Shown here: one piece after another, positions 1 to 12,800 of the stretch
How positions within the stretch are numbered: position 1 is the first letter of the stretch
How the letters are laid out: the number at the start of each line of letters is the position of its first letter
Position numbers and translations under genes: made by a program
Notes under the pieces: generated by a model
Told to the model about the DNA's origin: nothing
The model's input: the letters and a program-made list of their open reading frames with translations, nothing else
Databases searched by the model: none
Source: Dysidea avara
Lineage: Eukaryota; Porifera; Demospongiae; Dictyoceratida; Dysideidae
DNA: 64,000 bases
Reading direction: 5' to 3'
Assembly (NCBI RefSeq): GCF_963678975.1
Contig: NC_089273.1
Coordinates: forward strand, 5,596,507-5,660,506

Positions 1-175
1 CCATTCTAGGAGAAGACAGAGAAGGCACACTGTAAGAATTACTGTGGCTTGTATTACAATGTGTTATAGATATTATTTTTGTAGAAAGTGTGTAAAGTAC
101 CACAGATTTCTTCAAATATTGGCACAGAATCAAAATGAACGTATGAAGAAGTACTAGGAGCAACCGTTGAAGTAA

Positions 176-367
176 TCAGGAAAGATTCTGGTGGCAGCTA
201 GTGCACGGACAGAGATAAGACATCTGATCGTCCGCCAGAAGAAAGAAGCTGACATTACAGGATGTGGAAGGTCTCTTAACAACAAAATAGATGTCGTAGC
301 ACAAGAAGCAGGGCTATGTTGGAGAATCCACAAACCAAGACCAAAGCCTTGTGAACTTTTCAGTTAG
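176..367 (+). pseudogene. Open coding-like fragment, unidentified
   Basis: An open frame of 63 codons runs from just after a TAA (173-175) to a TAG (365-367) and contains no ATG. The predicted peptide is charged and of ordinary composition (many K, R and E, with C and W), unlike the low-complexity noise around it, and it ends in ...CELFS. Upstream of the TAA another frame looks open for a short distance, so this may be a frameshifted relic or a terminal exon with an unseen acceptor. I do not recognise the family. It could also be chance in AT-rich DNA. Confidence 0.28.
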
Positions 368-1027
368 TGACAAACTCATTTGAACTAAAAGTAGACACAA
401 AAACTGTTATTGGAGTGGAGTTGTATAATTATTTTCATGTTTTATTTTCAAATCAAATTAATTGTCAAATCAAACTACATAGCTTATAAGTGAAATTTTC
501 CATGTGTATGCTACATATGCCCTGTACATGCACTTCAGGTTTGTTCTGTCCATGCGTGTGAAATTGCACAAATACAGGCCACTTGTGCTGCAAATCTGGT
601 TTATCTTCTCCAACACTCAACAACAAATGTGAAGCAAATAACAAATTTACTCTAGAGCGAATATGATGCTTATTAACTTAATAAAAATAGTACCCTGTAA
701 TGTTTTTTTTTTTTAATGTAGTTGTGACTGCTCCAATAAAACTACATTAATTTTGACTGCTCTATTATAGCATCTCCATCTTATAAAGATTTTCTTACTA
801 CATGCGTATGTATACCTTTGTTCTTCCCTATTGATAACACTTCTAAAGAATATAATCGTAAGCACCCTGTTAGTTATGCTGTGCTTCATTGATCTTTATT
901 TCTACATTGTGCTAGCAAACCTTGATAGCTTGGTGTTCCTGTTGCAAGCCTACAGGCTCAAATTGCTGAGGAGGTTTCCAGAACCCTAGAAAAACTGTTT
1001 CCTATGCCACTGATGAAACTCTATTAT
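368..1027. other. Non-coding stretch, no gene seen
   Basis: AT-rich sequence with no supported exon. It contains two degenerate copies of the dispersed TGACTGCTCTATTAGAG motif (about 726 and 757). Confidence 0.5.
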
Positions 1028-1234
1028 GTAGCCGGATTTGGCAAAACCAGGCTCCCACACACGTCCAATTATATGACTTTGACAGATCATAGCTCAAAGT
1101 AGAAATACATTAAAATTTGATCTGTAATTTGGAATGTTACGGAAGAATTGTGTAAAAATAGCATGCTGGCTGTTCACGTTACAGGTGGTTAAAGTCTAAG
1201 AATTGGGTGTGTGTTGAAGCCCAAATTCGGTCAC
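1028..1234. mobile_element. Degenerate GTGAC-family MITE
   Basis: The left end reads GTAGCCGGATTTGGCAAAA and the right end is the inverted form ending in GGTCAC. The inner arms carry the CCACACAC/GTGTGTG sequences also seen in the copy at 55525-55761. Flanks are TTAT and ATAT, a slightly decayed 4-bp duplication. It is short and non-coding. Confidence 0.6.
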
Positions 1235-1504
1235 ATATTGTGGACCTATAGATGTCTGTTGTAATATTATACATAGCAGTTTGGTGTTTGTAATGAAACT
1301 GCAATGGTGGCCATTAGGTGTCTAATGTTTCTTTAAAGCATGCATAAAATTTTTACCACTTTCTTCCTTCTCAGTTTGCATTTTCACTTTTCATTTCAAC
1401 AGTTTCCAATTTCTGACATTGAATTAGAAGTAATTACACTGTAACTAACTACTACGTAGAATTGAATTGTGCTATATTTCCATCACTATTAATATGCATA
1501 GATA

Positions 1505-1505
<1 letters not shown>

Positions 1506-1537
<32 letters not shown>
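1506..1537. repeat. (TA)n microsatellite
   Basis: An uninterrupted run of alternating T and A of about 32 bases, just left of the hairpin beginning at 1544. Confidence 0.9.
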
Positions 1538-1542
<5 letters not shown>

Positions 1543-1543
1543 C

Positions 1544-1869
1544 ATCTAATCCAAAACAGCCAAGCTGTAAAAAAAAGAGTGCGGCCCTCAAAAAGGTTAT
1601 GGTGAAAAAAGATGTGAAATCCAAGGTGGCGGCCAAGAAATGGCTGTGATGGTAGGTTAATGGTAAAATTTTTAATAAAAATTCAGGTGAATTTGGTACC
1701 GCTTGGTCTTGGCACAAAATTCATCTGAATTATCGTTATTAAAATTTTTACCATTAACCTATCATCACAGCCATTTCTTGGCTGCCACCTTGGATTTCAC
1801 ATCTTTTTTCACCATAGCCTTTCTGGGAACCACACTCTTTTTTTACAGCTTGGCTGTTTTGGATTAGAT
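1544..1869. repeat. Long hairpin (inverted repeat), copy 1
   Basis: The sequence from ATCTAATCC reads inward for about 150 bases and returns as its reverse complement, ending in GGATTAGAT with a short loop near 1700. The arms differ by scattered substitutions and small indels. If transcribed, it would fold into a long double-stranded stem. Confidence 0.85.
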
Positions 1870-1975
1870 TTCACTTCTTTTTGTATTTGTATATGGCAAA
1901 GCCAGCCTATGGCTGGCTTTAGGGCTTTTTAACCTATCATTTTTTTCTTTACCACAAAAAGAAGAAAAGATGAAG

Positions 1976-3615
1976 CAGGGTGACTTCTTTGTAGCTGAAC
2001 TCTCTACAAGGTGATCCTTCTAGCTGATCTCTCTACCGGATGACTTGTTTGTAGCTGAACTGTCTATAGGGTGATTTGTTTGTAGCTGCACTCTCTACGA
2101 GGTAACTTCTTCTAGCTGAAATTTCTACAGGGCAATTTGTTTGTAGCTGAATTCTCTACAGAGTGATTTGTTTGCAGCTGAACTCTCTATAGCGCTGGCA
2201 CTCATAAACATCCACAAAAAAACACGTTAAAGTATGCATGTCTTTAAACAAACTGCTATAGCTTGAGTTGTGTTAACGATAAATGATCCCAACCACCGCC
2301 ATTCTGCTCGCCACCTCGAGGTGAATACAGAGGTATACACAATTTGGCTACCAAACCATTGTGAAGGAAGGTAAGGATCAATATAAACAGTTTTCTAGCG
2401 TTCCAGCTAAATTCGCAGCTGTATCTCTTTCCTTGTTCGTCGTACGAAGTTGAAATAAACATCAAAAGAATTGTTACATCATAACAAATTGGCTGGTATA
2501 CAAGATCACGTGATTCTAACAAAGCAAAATGGCAGATTGACGTAGAATGCGTTTCTGTTTAAGAAACGTACGGGAAATGATTATCACATGCGTTAGTCAC
2601 AGGAAAGAAAGTGAAGTCTGAAGGACCACTACAATAGCTGTTTAGAAGATGATGCCTAATGCTTCTGTGAGATTTTAGTATAGTCTGTTCAGCTTCTACT
2701 GACGTGCAACATGGGAGATTGCTGTTATTACTTTGAGAGAAATGTCTCAAAGAAGAATGCATGTTAAACAACACAAGATTTGATGACTGTACACCTGTAA
2801 TTACGTTTAGAGGTAAAATTTTCTGTGAAAAGATGTGTAATATAAGAGGTATAATATGTGTGTAAAATTTCAGCCATATACCATATCTAGTTATGCAGAA
2901 ATCAATCAAAATGTTTAAAATTATGTTTGTGTGCTACACCCAAAGTGGGCATGTCACCTCTTCCACTATGGGATATATTGTACATCATATCAATTACAAT
3001 TTGTCCTTAAAACAGAATGCTGATATCTACATCAGAATATAAGATATTAAACTTGAAAATTATGGAGCTTTATGAGTGCCAGCGCTATACATGGTACTTT
3101 CTTTTGTAGCTGAACTCTCTACAATGTAACTTCTTCTAGCTGAACTCTCTACAGGGTGACTTGTTTCTAGTTGATCTCTCTACAGGGTGACTTGTTTCTA
3201 GCTGAACTCTCTACAGGTGATTTGTTTGCAACTAAACTCTCTTACATGGTGGTTTCTTTGTAGCTGAACTTTCTACAAGGTGACTTCTTCTAGCTGATCT
3301 CTCTACAGGATGACTTGTTTCTAACTGAACTCTTTACAGGGTGATCTGTTCATAGTGGAACTTTCTACTGGGTGATTTGTTTGTAGCTGAACTCTCTACA
3401 TGTTGGTTTCTTTGTAACTGAACTCTCTACAAGGTAACTTCTTCTAGCTGATCTCTCCACAGGGCAATTTGTTTGTAGCTGAATTCTCTACAGGGTGATT
3501 TGTTTGAGATGAACTCTCTACATTATGGTTTCTTTGTAGCTGAACTCTTTATTAGGTACCTTCTTCTAGCTGATCTGACTACAGGGTGACTTGTTTGTAG
3601 CTGAATTCGTTACAG
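1976..3615. repeat. ~31-bp satellite array 1 (interrupted)
   Basis: Degenerate tandem units of about 30-32 bases at 1976-2189 and 3088-3615, built around (A/T)GCTGAACTCTCTACA, with alternating subtypes such as GTGACTTCTTCTAGCTGA and TTTGTTTGTAGCTGAA. The array is split by the element at 2190-3087. It is the reverse complement of the arrays at 47393-50992 and 53649-55404. Confidence 0.85.
2190..3087. mobile_element. TA-flanked inverted-repeat element in the satellite
   Basis: The ends are perfect inverted repeats, TAGCGCTGGCACTCATAAA and its complement. A TA dinucleotide follows each end outward, and satellite units resume on both sides. TA duplication is the rule for Tc1/mariner-type elements, so this is probably a non-autonomous member. 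Two minus-strand open frames inside (2256-2522 and 2559-2909) show no recognisable transposase. Confidence 0.65.
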
Positions 3616-4475
3616 AACAATTTGCAATGTAATATAATTGAAGAAATTATATACGCTGCTGAATGCTTTATTAGGGTGACTGTTCTATTAGAGTATCTCG
3701 ATCTCGCATTTGCTACACGTAGTTGCCTTTCAAATCATAACTCAGTGGTTTTATAATCCGATTCTTCTGTACTACTGCAAGGACTTTCTATGATGATTAT
3801 TCCAGCTACATACTGATTTTCAGCTCGTTGCTCTAAGCAGTTTGCCTGGTAGGCATGAAAACTAATAGTTTTTTTTATTCATAAAAAAATCGATCGCGTA
3901 ATTTTGATACAGGTTGGGTTTTTGTCATATCTCCATTGTCTTTATCCCGATTCCTTTCAAACCACAAAAAGTCCTATGATGGTTGCTCCATCCAAATATC
4001 AATGTTCAACTGATTCCTCCAAGGGGTTTACCCTGTAGGCGTGACAGACCTTCGACCTTATTATACGCAAATAATCGGTCATACCTCCGTGAATGTTCAT
4101 CGGATTCCTACCAAAGTTGGTACGGAGATCTGCCTTAATGAGCCCTTTAAGTGTGCCAAGGTTCCGCCCGATCCGAGCACGCATTCGTGTTTTATGCGGA
4201 TTTTGCAAAGTGTGCAAAATGAAGGAAAAACGAAGAAATTAAAACGAAATTTTATTCGTTTGTATCTCGGAAATGGCTGTAGCGATTGTCTTCAAATTTG
4301 GTATGTAGACTTCCCTAACTGGCCGGCACTTCTCTAGCAAAGTTGGTTCCAATCGGAGTAGGGATCACAGAGCTACATAGGTGTGAAAAGTGCGTTTTCT
4401 TTCTTCCTGTTAATATACTCACGGTGTGGTGCGCCGGCTTCTTGGGGCGTAAGACACACTACCGTGTGTCTTGAT
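3616..4475. repeat. Conserved right module of composite element, copy 1
   Basis: About 860 bases matching 46521-47392 in reverse orientation at high similarity. The module appears to be made of diverged ~150-190-bp clauses. Open frames on both strands are conserved in part between the copies, but their length differs (72 versus 183 codons on the matching strand), so coding is not supported. Near 3680 it carries one copy of the CTCTATTAGAG motif. Confidence 0.65.
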
Positions 4476-4480
4476 ATTAT

Positions 4481-6008
4481 ATGTACTAGATAAAACACTG
4501 CCGCGAGTGCTATACGGGAAATATAGCACGAAAAGAGTGGGCGAGAGACAAATATAGCACGAGGCAAAGCCGAGTGCTATATTTCATCTCCAGACCACTC
4601 TTTTGAGTAGCACAAGCGAAAGGCAGTGCTTTATCTGGTATAGAGAACTGTCAACACGAGGTGCACACAAGACACAGGAAATAATTAGAAACTCACTGAG
4701 TAAGGTAAGTGCGCCTAACTCCGGACAGTTTTTGCTTCCGATGCTCTATCTCCGCCATGCAAGCGAATTACTTAAACCTTAAAATATGGTGATAAAGCCT
4801 ATCCTATGGTGCATCAGTCTTGCAAGTTTCATCAAAATATCTCCATCCGTCGAGGAGCTGCGCTCCAAAGTTCAACTATGTGTAAATTTCGCGTGTGCTG
4901 CTAACTCCGGACACTTTTTATCACGCCTGACACAGCACTTCCGAGCTTGATTTCGAATTTTAAACACCGCCACGTTAAACTTGCATCTATTACCTACCTC
5001 ATACTCGATTTTGATAGTAGTAGTACCTTTCGTTGCCGAGTTCTGGGTATTTCAAATCTAGGTGTATTTACACAGATATTATGCAGTTTGAATGTGACTG
5101 GCTCTTACAAAATCGTCCATAGAAAATGTTTGGCTGATTGTTTGCAAACGAAACTTAGTACAGTAGTAAGTCATAGTTGTCCCTCTGCACTGTACTAAAA
5201 TCAGCCAAATAGCTCTTTGTGTTTGGGAATAAGCAGCAATTATCGAAGAATTTGTGATAATTTTGCCACACATGGCAATAAATAATCACCTCGTTTAGAA
5301 AAAACTAGCAGGACTTTTAAGCTGATTTTAGGACCACAGTATCATTGTGTATGAAGCATTAATCACCAAAAATTCAAGTAAATGCTGTAGATAGTTTTGG
5401 AGATGTGATGCCAAACATTGGAAGTGTTCGGAGTTAGGAACTGTCCGGAATTAGGCACACTTACCTTAGTGTTATCATCGGTAGAATAGGCACTGCTCCT
5501 GTGTTTCTCCTGCGTTACACCGTGTTGTGCTTTCATTTGTCGTTTTGTGAGCCTAGTCCATCTTCTCATTACTAAAAGATCCAATTGTGGTACTTTAATA
5601 AGCATATATATATAGTTCCAAGGACTCGTCCATTTATGTGAACAAAATGTAGTAAGAATATTCCCTGCTGCTGACCACAAGCAACCATCATCAAAATCTT
5701 CAAGTGTGTTTATAAATTAAATCCAGTGGTTTTGCTCTTACTGGTTGGGTTGACTGGTCAGCCAGCGTAGTCAGGCTATCAGCCTACACTGGCTTGGTGA
5801 TTGGTTGTATACTGGCCAGAATGAGTGATTACTCACTCAAAGTAGATTATCAGCCTGCAAAATAGACTTTACAATTCTATATCTACCTGATATAGAACTG
5901 TGGTCTATTAAAATGTTCTATAACTACCCAATATAGCTAGAATTCTTGTGCTTGTATGGCGAATATAGAACACTTTTTTTGCTTTGATCCTCCCACGCAA
6001 AGTTCTTT
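4481..6008. repeat. Tandem duplicate unit 1, with insertion
   Basis: First of two adjacent related units. Each begins with a ~165-bp foldback whose ends read TACTAGATAAAGCACTGCC and the inverse, rich in TATAGCACGA. A ~530-bp tail follows, with hairpins such as GACTGGTCAGCC and GGCTATCAGCC, ending near CACGCAAAGTTCTTT. This copy is lengthened by the inserted element at 4702-5467. No coding sequence is supported. Confidence 0.7.
4702..5467. mobile_element. Inverted-repeat element, GTAAGTGYGCCTAAYTCCGG ends
   Basis: The ends are near-perfect inverted repeats of about 26 bases (AAGGTAAGTG then YGCCTAAYTCCGGACAGTT). The neighbouring unit at 6009-6775 lacks the insert at the equivalent place and is the empty-site comparison. 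Flanks allow either a TA or an AGT duplication. A partial internal repeat of the end lies near 4905. No transposase is seen. Confidence 0.7.
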
Positions 6009-6775
6009 ATGTACTAGATAAAGCACTGCCGCGAGTGCTAAACCGGAAATATAGCACGAAAAGAGTGGGCGAGAGACAAATATAGCACGAGGCGAAGCCG
6101 AGTGCTATATTTTGTCTCGAGACCACTCTTTGAGTGCTATATTTCACGTATAGCACGAGCGAAAGGCAGTGCTTTATCTGGTATAGAGAACTGTCAACTT
6201 AAGGTACACACAAGACACACGAAACAATTAGAAACTCACGGAGGGGTGTTATCATCGGAGAATAAGCATTGCGCCTGTGTTTCGCCTGTGTTGCACTGTG
6301 CTACGCCTTCATTAGTCGTTTTGTGAGTCTAGTCCGTCTTCTCAATACGTAAAGTTTTTGATTGTGGTATATTAATAAGCATATTTCCGTGATATTCCTA
6401 GGACTCGTCCGTTTATGTGAGCAAAACGTACTAAGAACGTTCACTGCTGCTGACCACAAGAAACCATCATCGAAATCTTCAAGTGTGTCTATAAATAAAA
6501 TCCAGTGGTTTCCATCTTATTGGTTGGGTTGACTGGTCAGCCAGCGCAGTCAGGCTATCAGCCTACACTGGCTTGGTTGATTGGTTGTACTGACCAAAAT
6601 GAGTGATTACTCACTCAAAATAGGCTATCAGCCTACAAAATAGACATAGCAGTTCTATAACTACCTGATAAAGAACTGTGGTCTAATAAAGTGTTCTATA
6701 ACTGCCCAAAGTGTTCTATAACTGCCCAATATAGAACACTTTTTTGCTTTGATACTCCCACGCAAAGTTCTTTAT
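6009..6775. repeat. Tandem duplicate unit 2
   Basis: Second copy of the unit at 4481-6008 without the insertion. The foldback spans about 6013-6183. The right part has a short internal duplication of GTGTTCTATAACTGCCCAA near 6700. It lies immediately downstream of gene 1. Confidence 0.7.
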
Positions 6776-6898
6776 ATATATATAAGGTGCAAACTACATA
6801 ATTAATTATTTTAAGCAGCCATTTTTATGTGATATGGACAATAGTTGCTGTAACACGTAGAGTACATACTGTAATATTATGCAATCACATGAGTTAAC

Positions 6899-9800
6899 TT
6901 ACATTTCACAAATAGTAGCATTCTTCCTCATATCATCATCAACAACAACACCATATTCCCTCATTGGTACCTCAACAATGTTATTGGCAATGCGAGGTAT
7001 TGGCTTGAAGTATTTAGTAAGCTTTTTGATATTCTTTCTGTGAATTAACATTATAAATCCAGCAAAACTGACTAATGGAAGCAGAGCAGTAATTGGTAAC
7101 AGTACACCTAAGCTGGAGCTATCAATTAGTGGGATCATTGCAATGAAAGTAATTGATAATAAAACCAATCCATCAAACAAGTTTAGTGCTTTATTTACAT
7201 ACGGTTTCTGCACAAACTGTATTAGAGCAAACACAGCACTTACAGCAAACAATAAATACTGCATTGTGTTGTTGTTAGAGAAATTGGAAATGAAGATCAC
7301 AATGATAACCAGTCGACATATCATGTAATAAGCTGCATAGTAACGACAGTTGTCTTTGTAACATCCTTGAAACTGATCCAACAATGGCTTTATTCTGATG
7401 AAGTTGATCTTGCGGTTAAGAAATGGCTCAAGTAAAAGCAGAAGTGGAAGTCCAATTGCAATTGATATTGTACACAATATTGCCACAATAGCATATGGTA
7501 AATGGCGACCGTGAAAGTAGTCAATATCAGGTGACAAGTATGTTTTAACTTGAACTGTATTTCCAATTGTAAATTTCAATGGTCGCACTATTAGCAATGA
7601 GGTTGTTGCTACAGAGGAATAGGATAGCAGCAAAAGAAAACAGACAACATGGATAATTCCCCTACTCACTAATGATGAAATCTTGTAAGATATCCTTGCT
7701 GATAAGCAGATCATTGCTAGGATGAATGTGACAGCTAATGGATGAATATAATGAATGAACTGTTGGTCAATTCCACTCATGTTTTGTATTAAACAAAACT
7801 GTCCCAGAAACTGTGGTGTGACTTTAGCAATGCTGGACATGATGCTAACAGTTGTAAATATTGCTGGTGTTGTGTATAAACTTTGGTTGAGTATGATATC
7901 AATTATACTGTAGTAATATGTAATAGCATATAAATATCCAATTCCAATTCTATAATACATCATAGCAAAGACAGCGATAACCAGAATTATCCAGTATGTA
8001 ACTGATAAAATGATCACAAGAAGCATTTGACCAGTGGTACAATAGTCAACACTTACACATTCTATAGAATCAAATGAAAGAGTATAGTTTTCCTTACAGC
8101 TGCCACAAGCAATACCAGATCGCTGTGAATTACATTGATTTGCTCTGACTGGTGATAGTTTAAAAAATCCATTAGCTGATTCACAACAAGTAAAATTACA
8201 GTAACTATTTGGACAAATTGTCACTGTAGCTTTATCCTTAACTTCACCAAACCAGTAACCTCTTTTGATAGATGATGCACTACCAGAACAAGACACAATA
8301 TCACTATCACTGTAGCATACACATGTTTGTGTAGTATTATCATAGTGGAAACCAGGGTGACATGGTGATAGTTCAGTTATTAGCTCCGCAGATATTGTTT
8401 TAAAATTAGATTTACTGCCATGATTAGAAGTAATACTGATTGTAAAATTAGTTGCATTAAAAATTCTCTTTCCTATTACACTGATTCCCTGAAATACTGT
8501 ACAAGATATCAGCACTTGTGATCCATTAATCTTATGATTGTGATTATTTCCACTAACTACAAACTTCGTAGCTTCAGCAGGCTGCTCATAATAATCTTGT
8601 ACACAAGCATCAGTTATGATTTCATGACCAAGCATTACATTCTTTATCACATAGATATAGCAGTTTGTGTGGTTATCAATGCATTTGATATCATAAAATT
8701 CTAGTGTTCTAGGAGGAGTAATGATATGATCCTTTAATCGGCTATTTAACAATGATGTTTTGTTAATGCCAACAATGCTGTTGTCCAAACAAGTCTCATC
8801 ACATGATTTTGGTACATCAATGTATATGTCAGCTTCTGTTAAGGCAGTGTTGTTGTAAAGACCAATTTCTTCTGTGTTAAATATTAATTTACTCTCATCA
8901 TTTTGCAATAGTTCACTATATATGGCTCCACCATACTGAGCACTATTATAAAAGAAATTAACAGTTGTATCATTTTTAAATGTTGTAGTATAATTGCTGC
9001 TGAGATGTATGGCTCCTCCATTACCCTTGGCTGTGTTACTAATAAATTGTGAAATAGATTTTTCAGAAAATGTTAAAATAGATTGCTGAATAGAAATAGC
9101 TCCACCATTTTCTGCACTGTTCATTTCAAATGTTGCTGAAACATTACTGGTAAGTGTTATACTAGACTGAATTATTGAAATGGCTCCACCACGCTCAGCA
9201 GTATTGCCTGTAAACATCACTGATATGTTTTCTTTTAGATAAATATCAGAAAATCTATCACAATGTATGGCCCCACCATGTTGTTCTGCTTTGTTATTAA
9301 GAAAAGTAACATTAGAATAATCTTCGATGACAGCGATAGAATGATCAAAAGAATATATCCCCCCTCCACCTCTAGTGGCTATGTTATCATCAAATGTGAC
9401 TTTACCGTATTCTGTAATACTAAGATTAGTTCTATCATGGATATACATACCTCCACCATATAAGCTGCATGTGTTGTTGGAAAATGCTGTACTGCTATAT
9501 TCATCAAAAACGATAGAGCATTTGTTGATAGAATATATTACTCCACCACTTAGTGTAGCTGTATTATTACTAAATAAAACTACAGAGTATCCTTTGAATG
9601 AAATAGCTGATTGGCTACTTAAATATAAGGCCCCACCATTTTGCCCTGCTGTGTTATTGTTAAAGGATACATTAGTATGGCAACTAAATGTCATGCTAGT
9701 TTTATCAACCAGATATACAGCTCCTCCTAGCTGCAATGCTCTATTATTTGTAAATGTAATATGAGAGTTTCCATTAAATCTCACTTCTGAATTATCAAAA

Positions 9801-12800
9801 ATATAAATAGTTCCTCCTTGTTGTTGAGCAGAATTAGTATGAAATGTGATATTAGAGTGGTCCATGCTGATCAGTTTGGAATTGTGATATAAGTATATTG
9901 CTCCACCATGTACAGCTTTGTTGTGATCTAATTTCAATGTGGAGTTTCCTTCAGACAATGTATGGCAGCAATTAGTACAATATATAGCTCCCCCTCTTTC
10001 GGCACTGTTATTGGTAAATGTTACTGATGTACTTCCATCAAATGAGACATGGCAATGTTCATGACAGTATACAGCTCCTCCAAATGTGGTAGCTGTGTTG
10101 TTGTTAAATGTAACTCTTGACGTTCCATTCAATGTGATATCAGATCCATTTATAGACATTATTCCTCCTCCAATAGATGCATAATTATCAATAAAGTCCA
10201 TGCTTGTATTTTCATGAATAATAATATTTGAAAATTGAATAAAACACATGGCTCCACCTCCATTTGTGGCTTTATTACTTTGAAGTATTGTATACGATCG
10301 ACTTTCAAATAGAACAATGGAATTGTCTTCTAAATAAATAGCTCCTCCTTGTTGCATTGCTTGATTGTTTTGCATAACAACAATGGAATTTTCACTGATT
10401 ACAACTTGGGTCAGAACATTACAATAAATAGCCGCACCATTTTGCATAGCTACATTACTACTGAACAACACTCTTGAATGTCCAGTAACAGTTATGTTGG
10501 ATTCACCAACAGCTGATATTGCTCCACCATTTTCGTTGGCTGTGTTATGACATAAGGACACATTAGAGTTTTGGTCAAAGGTAAGGAAAGATACTTTATC
10601 AGAATATATAGCTCCACCATCTATAGCTCGGTTATTGATGAATGTTACTGTTGCAATTTCTTTATACATAGCATAAGAGTTGTCATTACAGTGTACAGCT
10701 CCTCCAGTTTCAGCACTGTTATTGGTAAATGTTACTGATGTACTTCCATCAAATGAAATACCACAACGTTTATCACAGTATACAGCTCCTCCACTGGTGT
10801 TGGCTGTGTTGTTGTTAAACGACACAATAGAATTGTCACCAAATATGATAGTACTAAGATGTAATGATGCTATAACTGCTCCAAAGTTTGCTCTGTTGTT
10901 ATCAAATATTATGTTACTGTTTTGTTTGAATGACAAGGTTGAGTGTGAGTTTAGGTAAATTACTGCACCATACTTTGCTGTGTTTCTTCTTGATGTAACA
11001 GTTGACATTCCTTTGAACACAATAGAAGTGTTATCAGAAGAATACACAGCACCACCATGTTTCATTGCTGAATTACTTTGAAGCAAAATATTGGAATTTT
11101 TATTTAAAATAACATTGCTGAAGGAAAAAATATACACTGCTGCACCATTTTGATTGGCAACATTGTAATTTAACAAAACTACTGAATTTCCAATAAAAGT
11201 GATATTAGAGGCATTAGTAGATGATATGGCTCCACCATTTTGTGCAGCTAAATTGTTAGCAAGAGTAATATTGGAATATTCTTCACATATAATGTAGGAC
11301 ATAGTAGTGGAATATATAGCTCCTCCATGTGTGGCTGTGTTATGGATAAAAGTTGAATTTGAATGTCCTTTAAATATTAGAAAACAGTTGTTACTGCAGT
11401 GTACAGATCCACCAGTTTCTGCACTGTTATTTGTAAATGCTACTGATGCACTTCCATCAAATGAGATACCACAATGTTCATCACAGTATACAGCTCCTCC
11501 ACCTCTGGTGGCTGTGTTGTTGGCAACTAAATCTGACGAATTGTCATTATAAGAAATTTGACATACATAACTGGATAGTATAGTTGTCCCATTGCAAGCA
11601 AAATTTCTATCAAATGTTACCATTGTGTTACCATCAAACCTGATATTAGAGTTATTGTAAGACAGTATTGCTCCACCATCCCTCACTGCATAATTGTCCA
11701 GAAATTCTACCACAGAATTCTCACCAAATTTGATATCAGAATACTGTTTGGAATATACAGCTCCTCCAAAACTTGCACTATTACCTTTAAAGGTTATCAC
11801 TGAGCTTCCTTGATTAATAATAGAAGAATAATACTCAAATATAATTCCTCCTCCATAATTTGAGGCATGGTTGTCATTAAATGCAACTGATGATCTTCCA
11901 GTAACTGTGATACCTGAATATCGACAATACACAGCTCCTCCATCAGAGGCTTTATTATCAGTAAATGTTATGATTGATGAGTTATCAAATGTAATGTTAG
12001 ACATCATTTCAGAAAATACAGCACCACCATAATCTTCAGCACTGTTTCCAATAAATGTTACAACTGAATGTCCTTCAAAAGATTGAGTGGAATGAGTTTG
12101 GTAGATAGCTCCACCGTACATTTCAACAGAATTTCCCTCAAACTTTATAATACACTTGTCATCATATATCACAGCAGAATAGTTACAGTAAATGCCCCCA
12201 GCAGTTCTTGCTTTATTTCCTTTGAACAATACGTTACCACTAAGGTGAAGATTAGTGTGAAAAATGTAAAGGGGTACTCCTTGGTTGCTGATGAAGACAG
12301 AATTCTGCACTGAATTGTGATAAAAGTGTTTAGTGGCTGATCCATCAAGGTAAATTACACTTTGAGCAATGCTATTGAAGGAGAAGTTGCTATGTTCAAT
12401 AATAAGTTGTGATATAAAACTGGTTTTAGGTGTGTAATGAATAGCTCCACCTTGACCTGTATAATGATTATTATGTGTAAAGTTACAACTGCTAATGGTA
12501 ATGTTCCCTGATACATTAGACAGCACAACAGCTTGTCCTGTTGATTTGTAGAAAGAACAATTTTCCATTGAAATATCTGATGAATTGTAAAACATAATTC
12601 CAGGGTTTGAAGTACTCTTTTCATTGTTCATAGAACCACACCTTTGCCATTTTATACCAAAAATGGTTACATTGTTACAGTTAACAAACTCTAATCCTCC
12701 AACACTGTTACAGTTTATTACTACATTTCTGTGACCAGTAATTGTAACATTTTCAAAGAATTTTAAAGTCATTATGGTAGTCACTGTAATATCAGATGCT

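Larger units (their letters stand above)
1544..4475 (+). mobile_element. Composite hairpin-satellite element, copy 1
   Basis: This copy reads, in order: a ~325-bp near-perfect hairpin, a ~100-bp link containing a small hairpin (AAAGCCAGCC/GGCTGGCTTT), an array of ~31-bp units, and an 860-bp module ending in GACACAC-GGTA-GTGTGTC and TTGAT. The same order, reversed, occurs at 46521-51487; a third copy without the 860-bp module is at 53649-56240. Shared content and shared outer borders indicate one unit that moves or is copied together. No transposase is visible. A different transposon (2190-3087) interrupts the array. Confidence 0.7.

Noticed and set aside
1472-1717. Open frames over the hairpins (also 51240-51563 and 51350-51595)
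   Set aside because: They read through inverted-repeat arms and the microsatellite. No coding evidence.
4441-4480. Helitron 3' end (terminal hairpin GACACAC-GGTA-GTGTGTC)
   Set aside because: The hairpin is right for a Helitron, but the border is TTGAT, not CTRR, and in copy 2 it is also not CTRR. No Rep/helicase sequence.
6840-6900. Tail exon for gene 1 after acceptor-like CAGs near 6850-6870
   Set aside because: In phase, but the implied intron would be only about 30-55 bases with a poor pyrimidine tract.
9263-11552. Plus-strand open frames with recurring TAPP motifs antisense to gene 1 (and 36780-40337 antisense to gene 2)
   Set aside because: They are mirror images of the repeat-encoding DNA, which lacks stops in that frame. 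No independent evidence.
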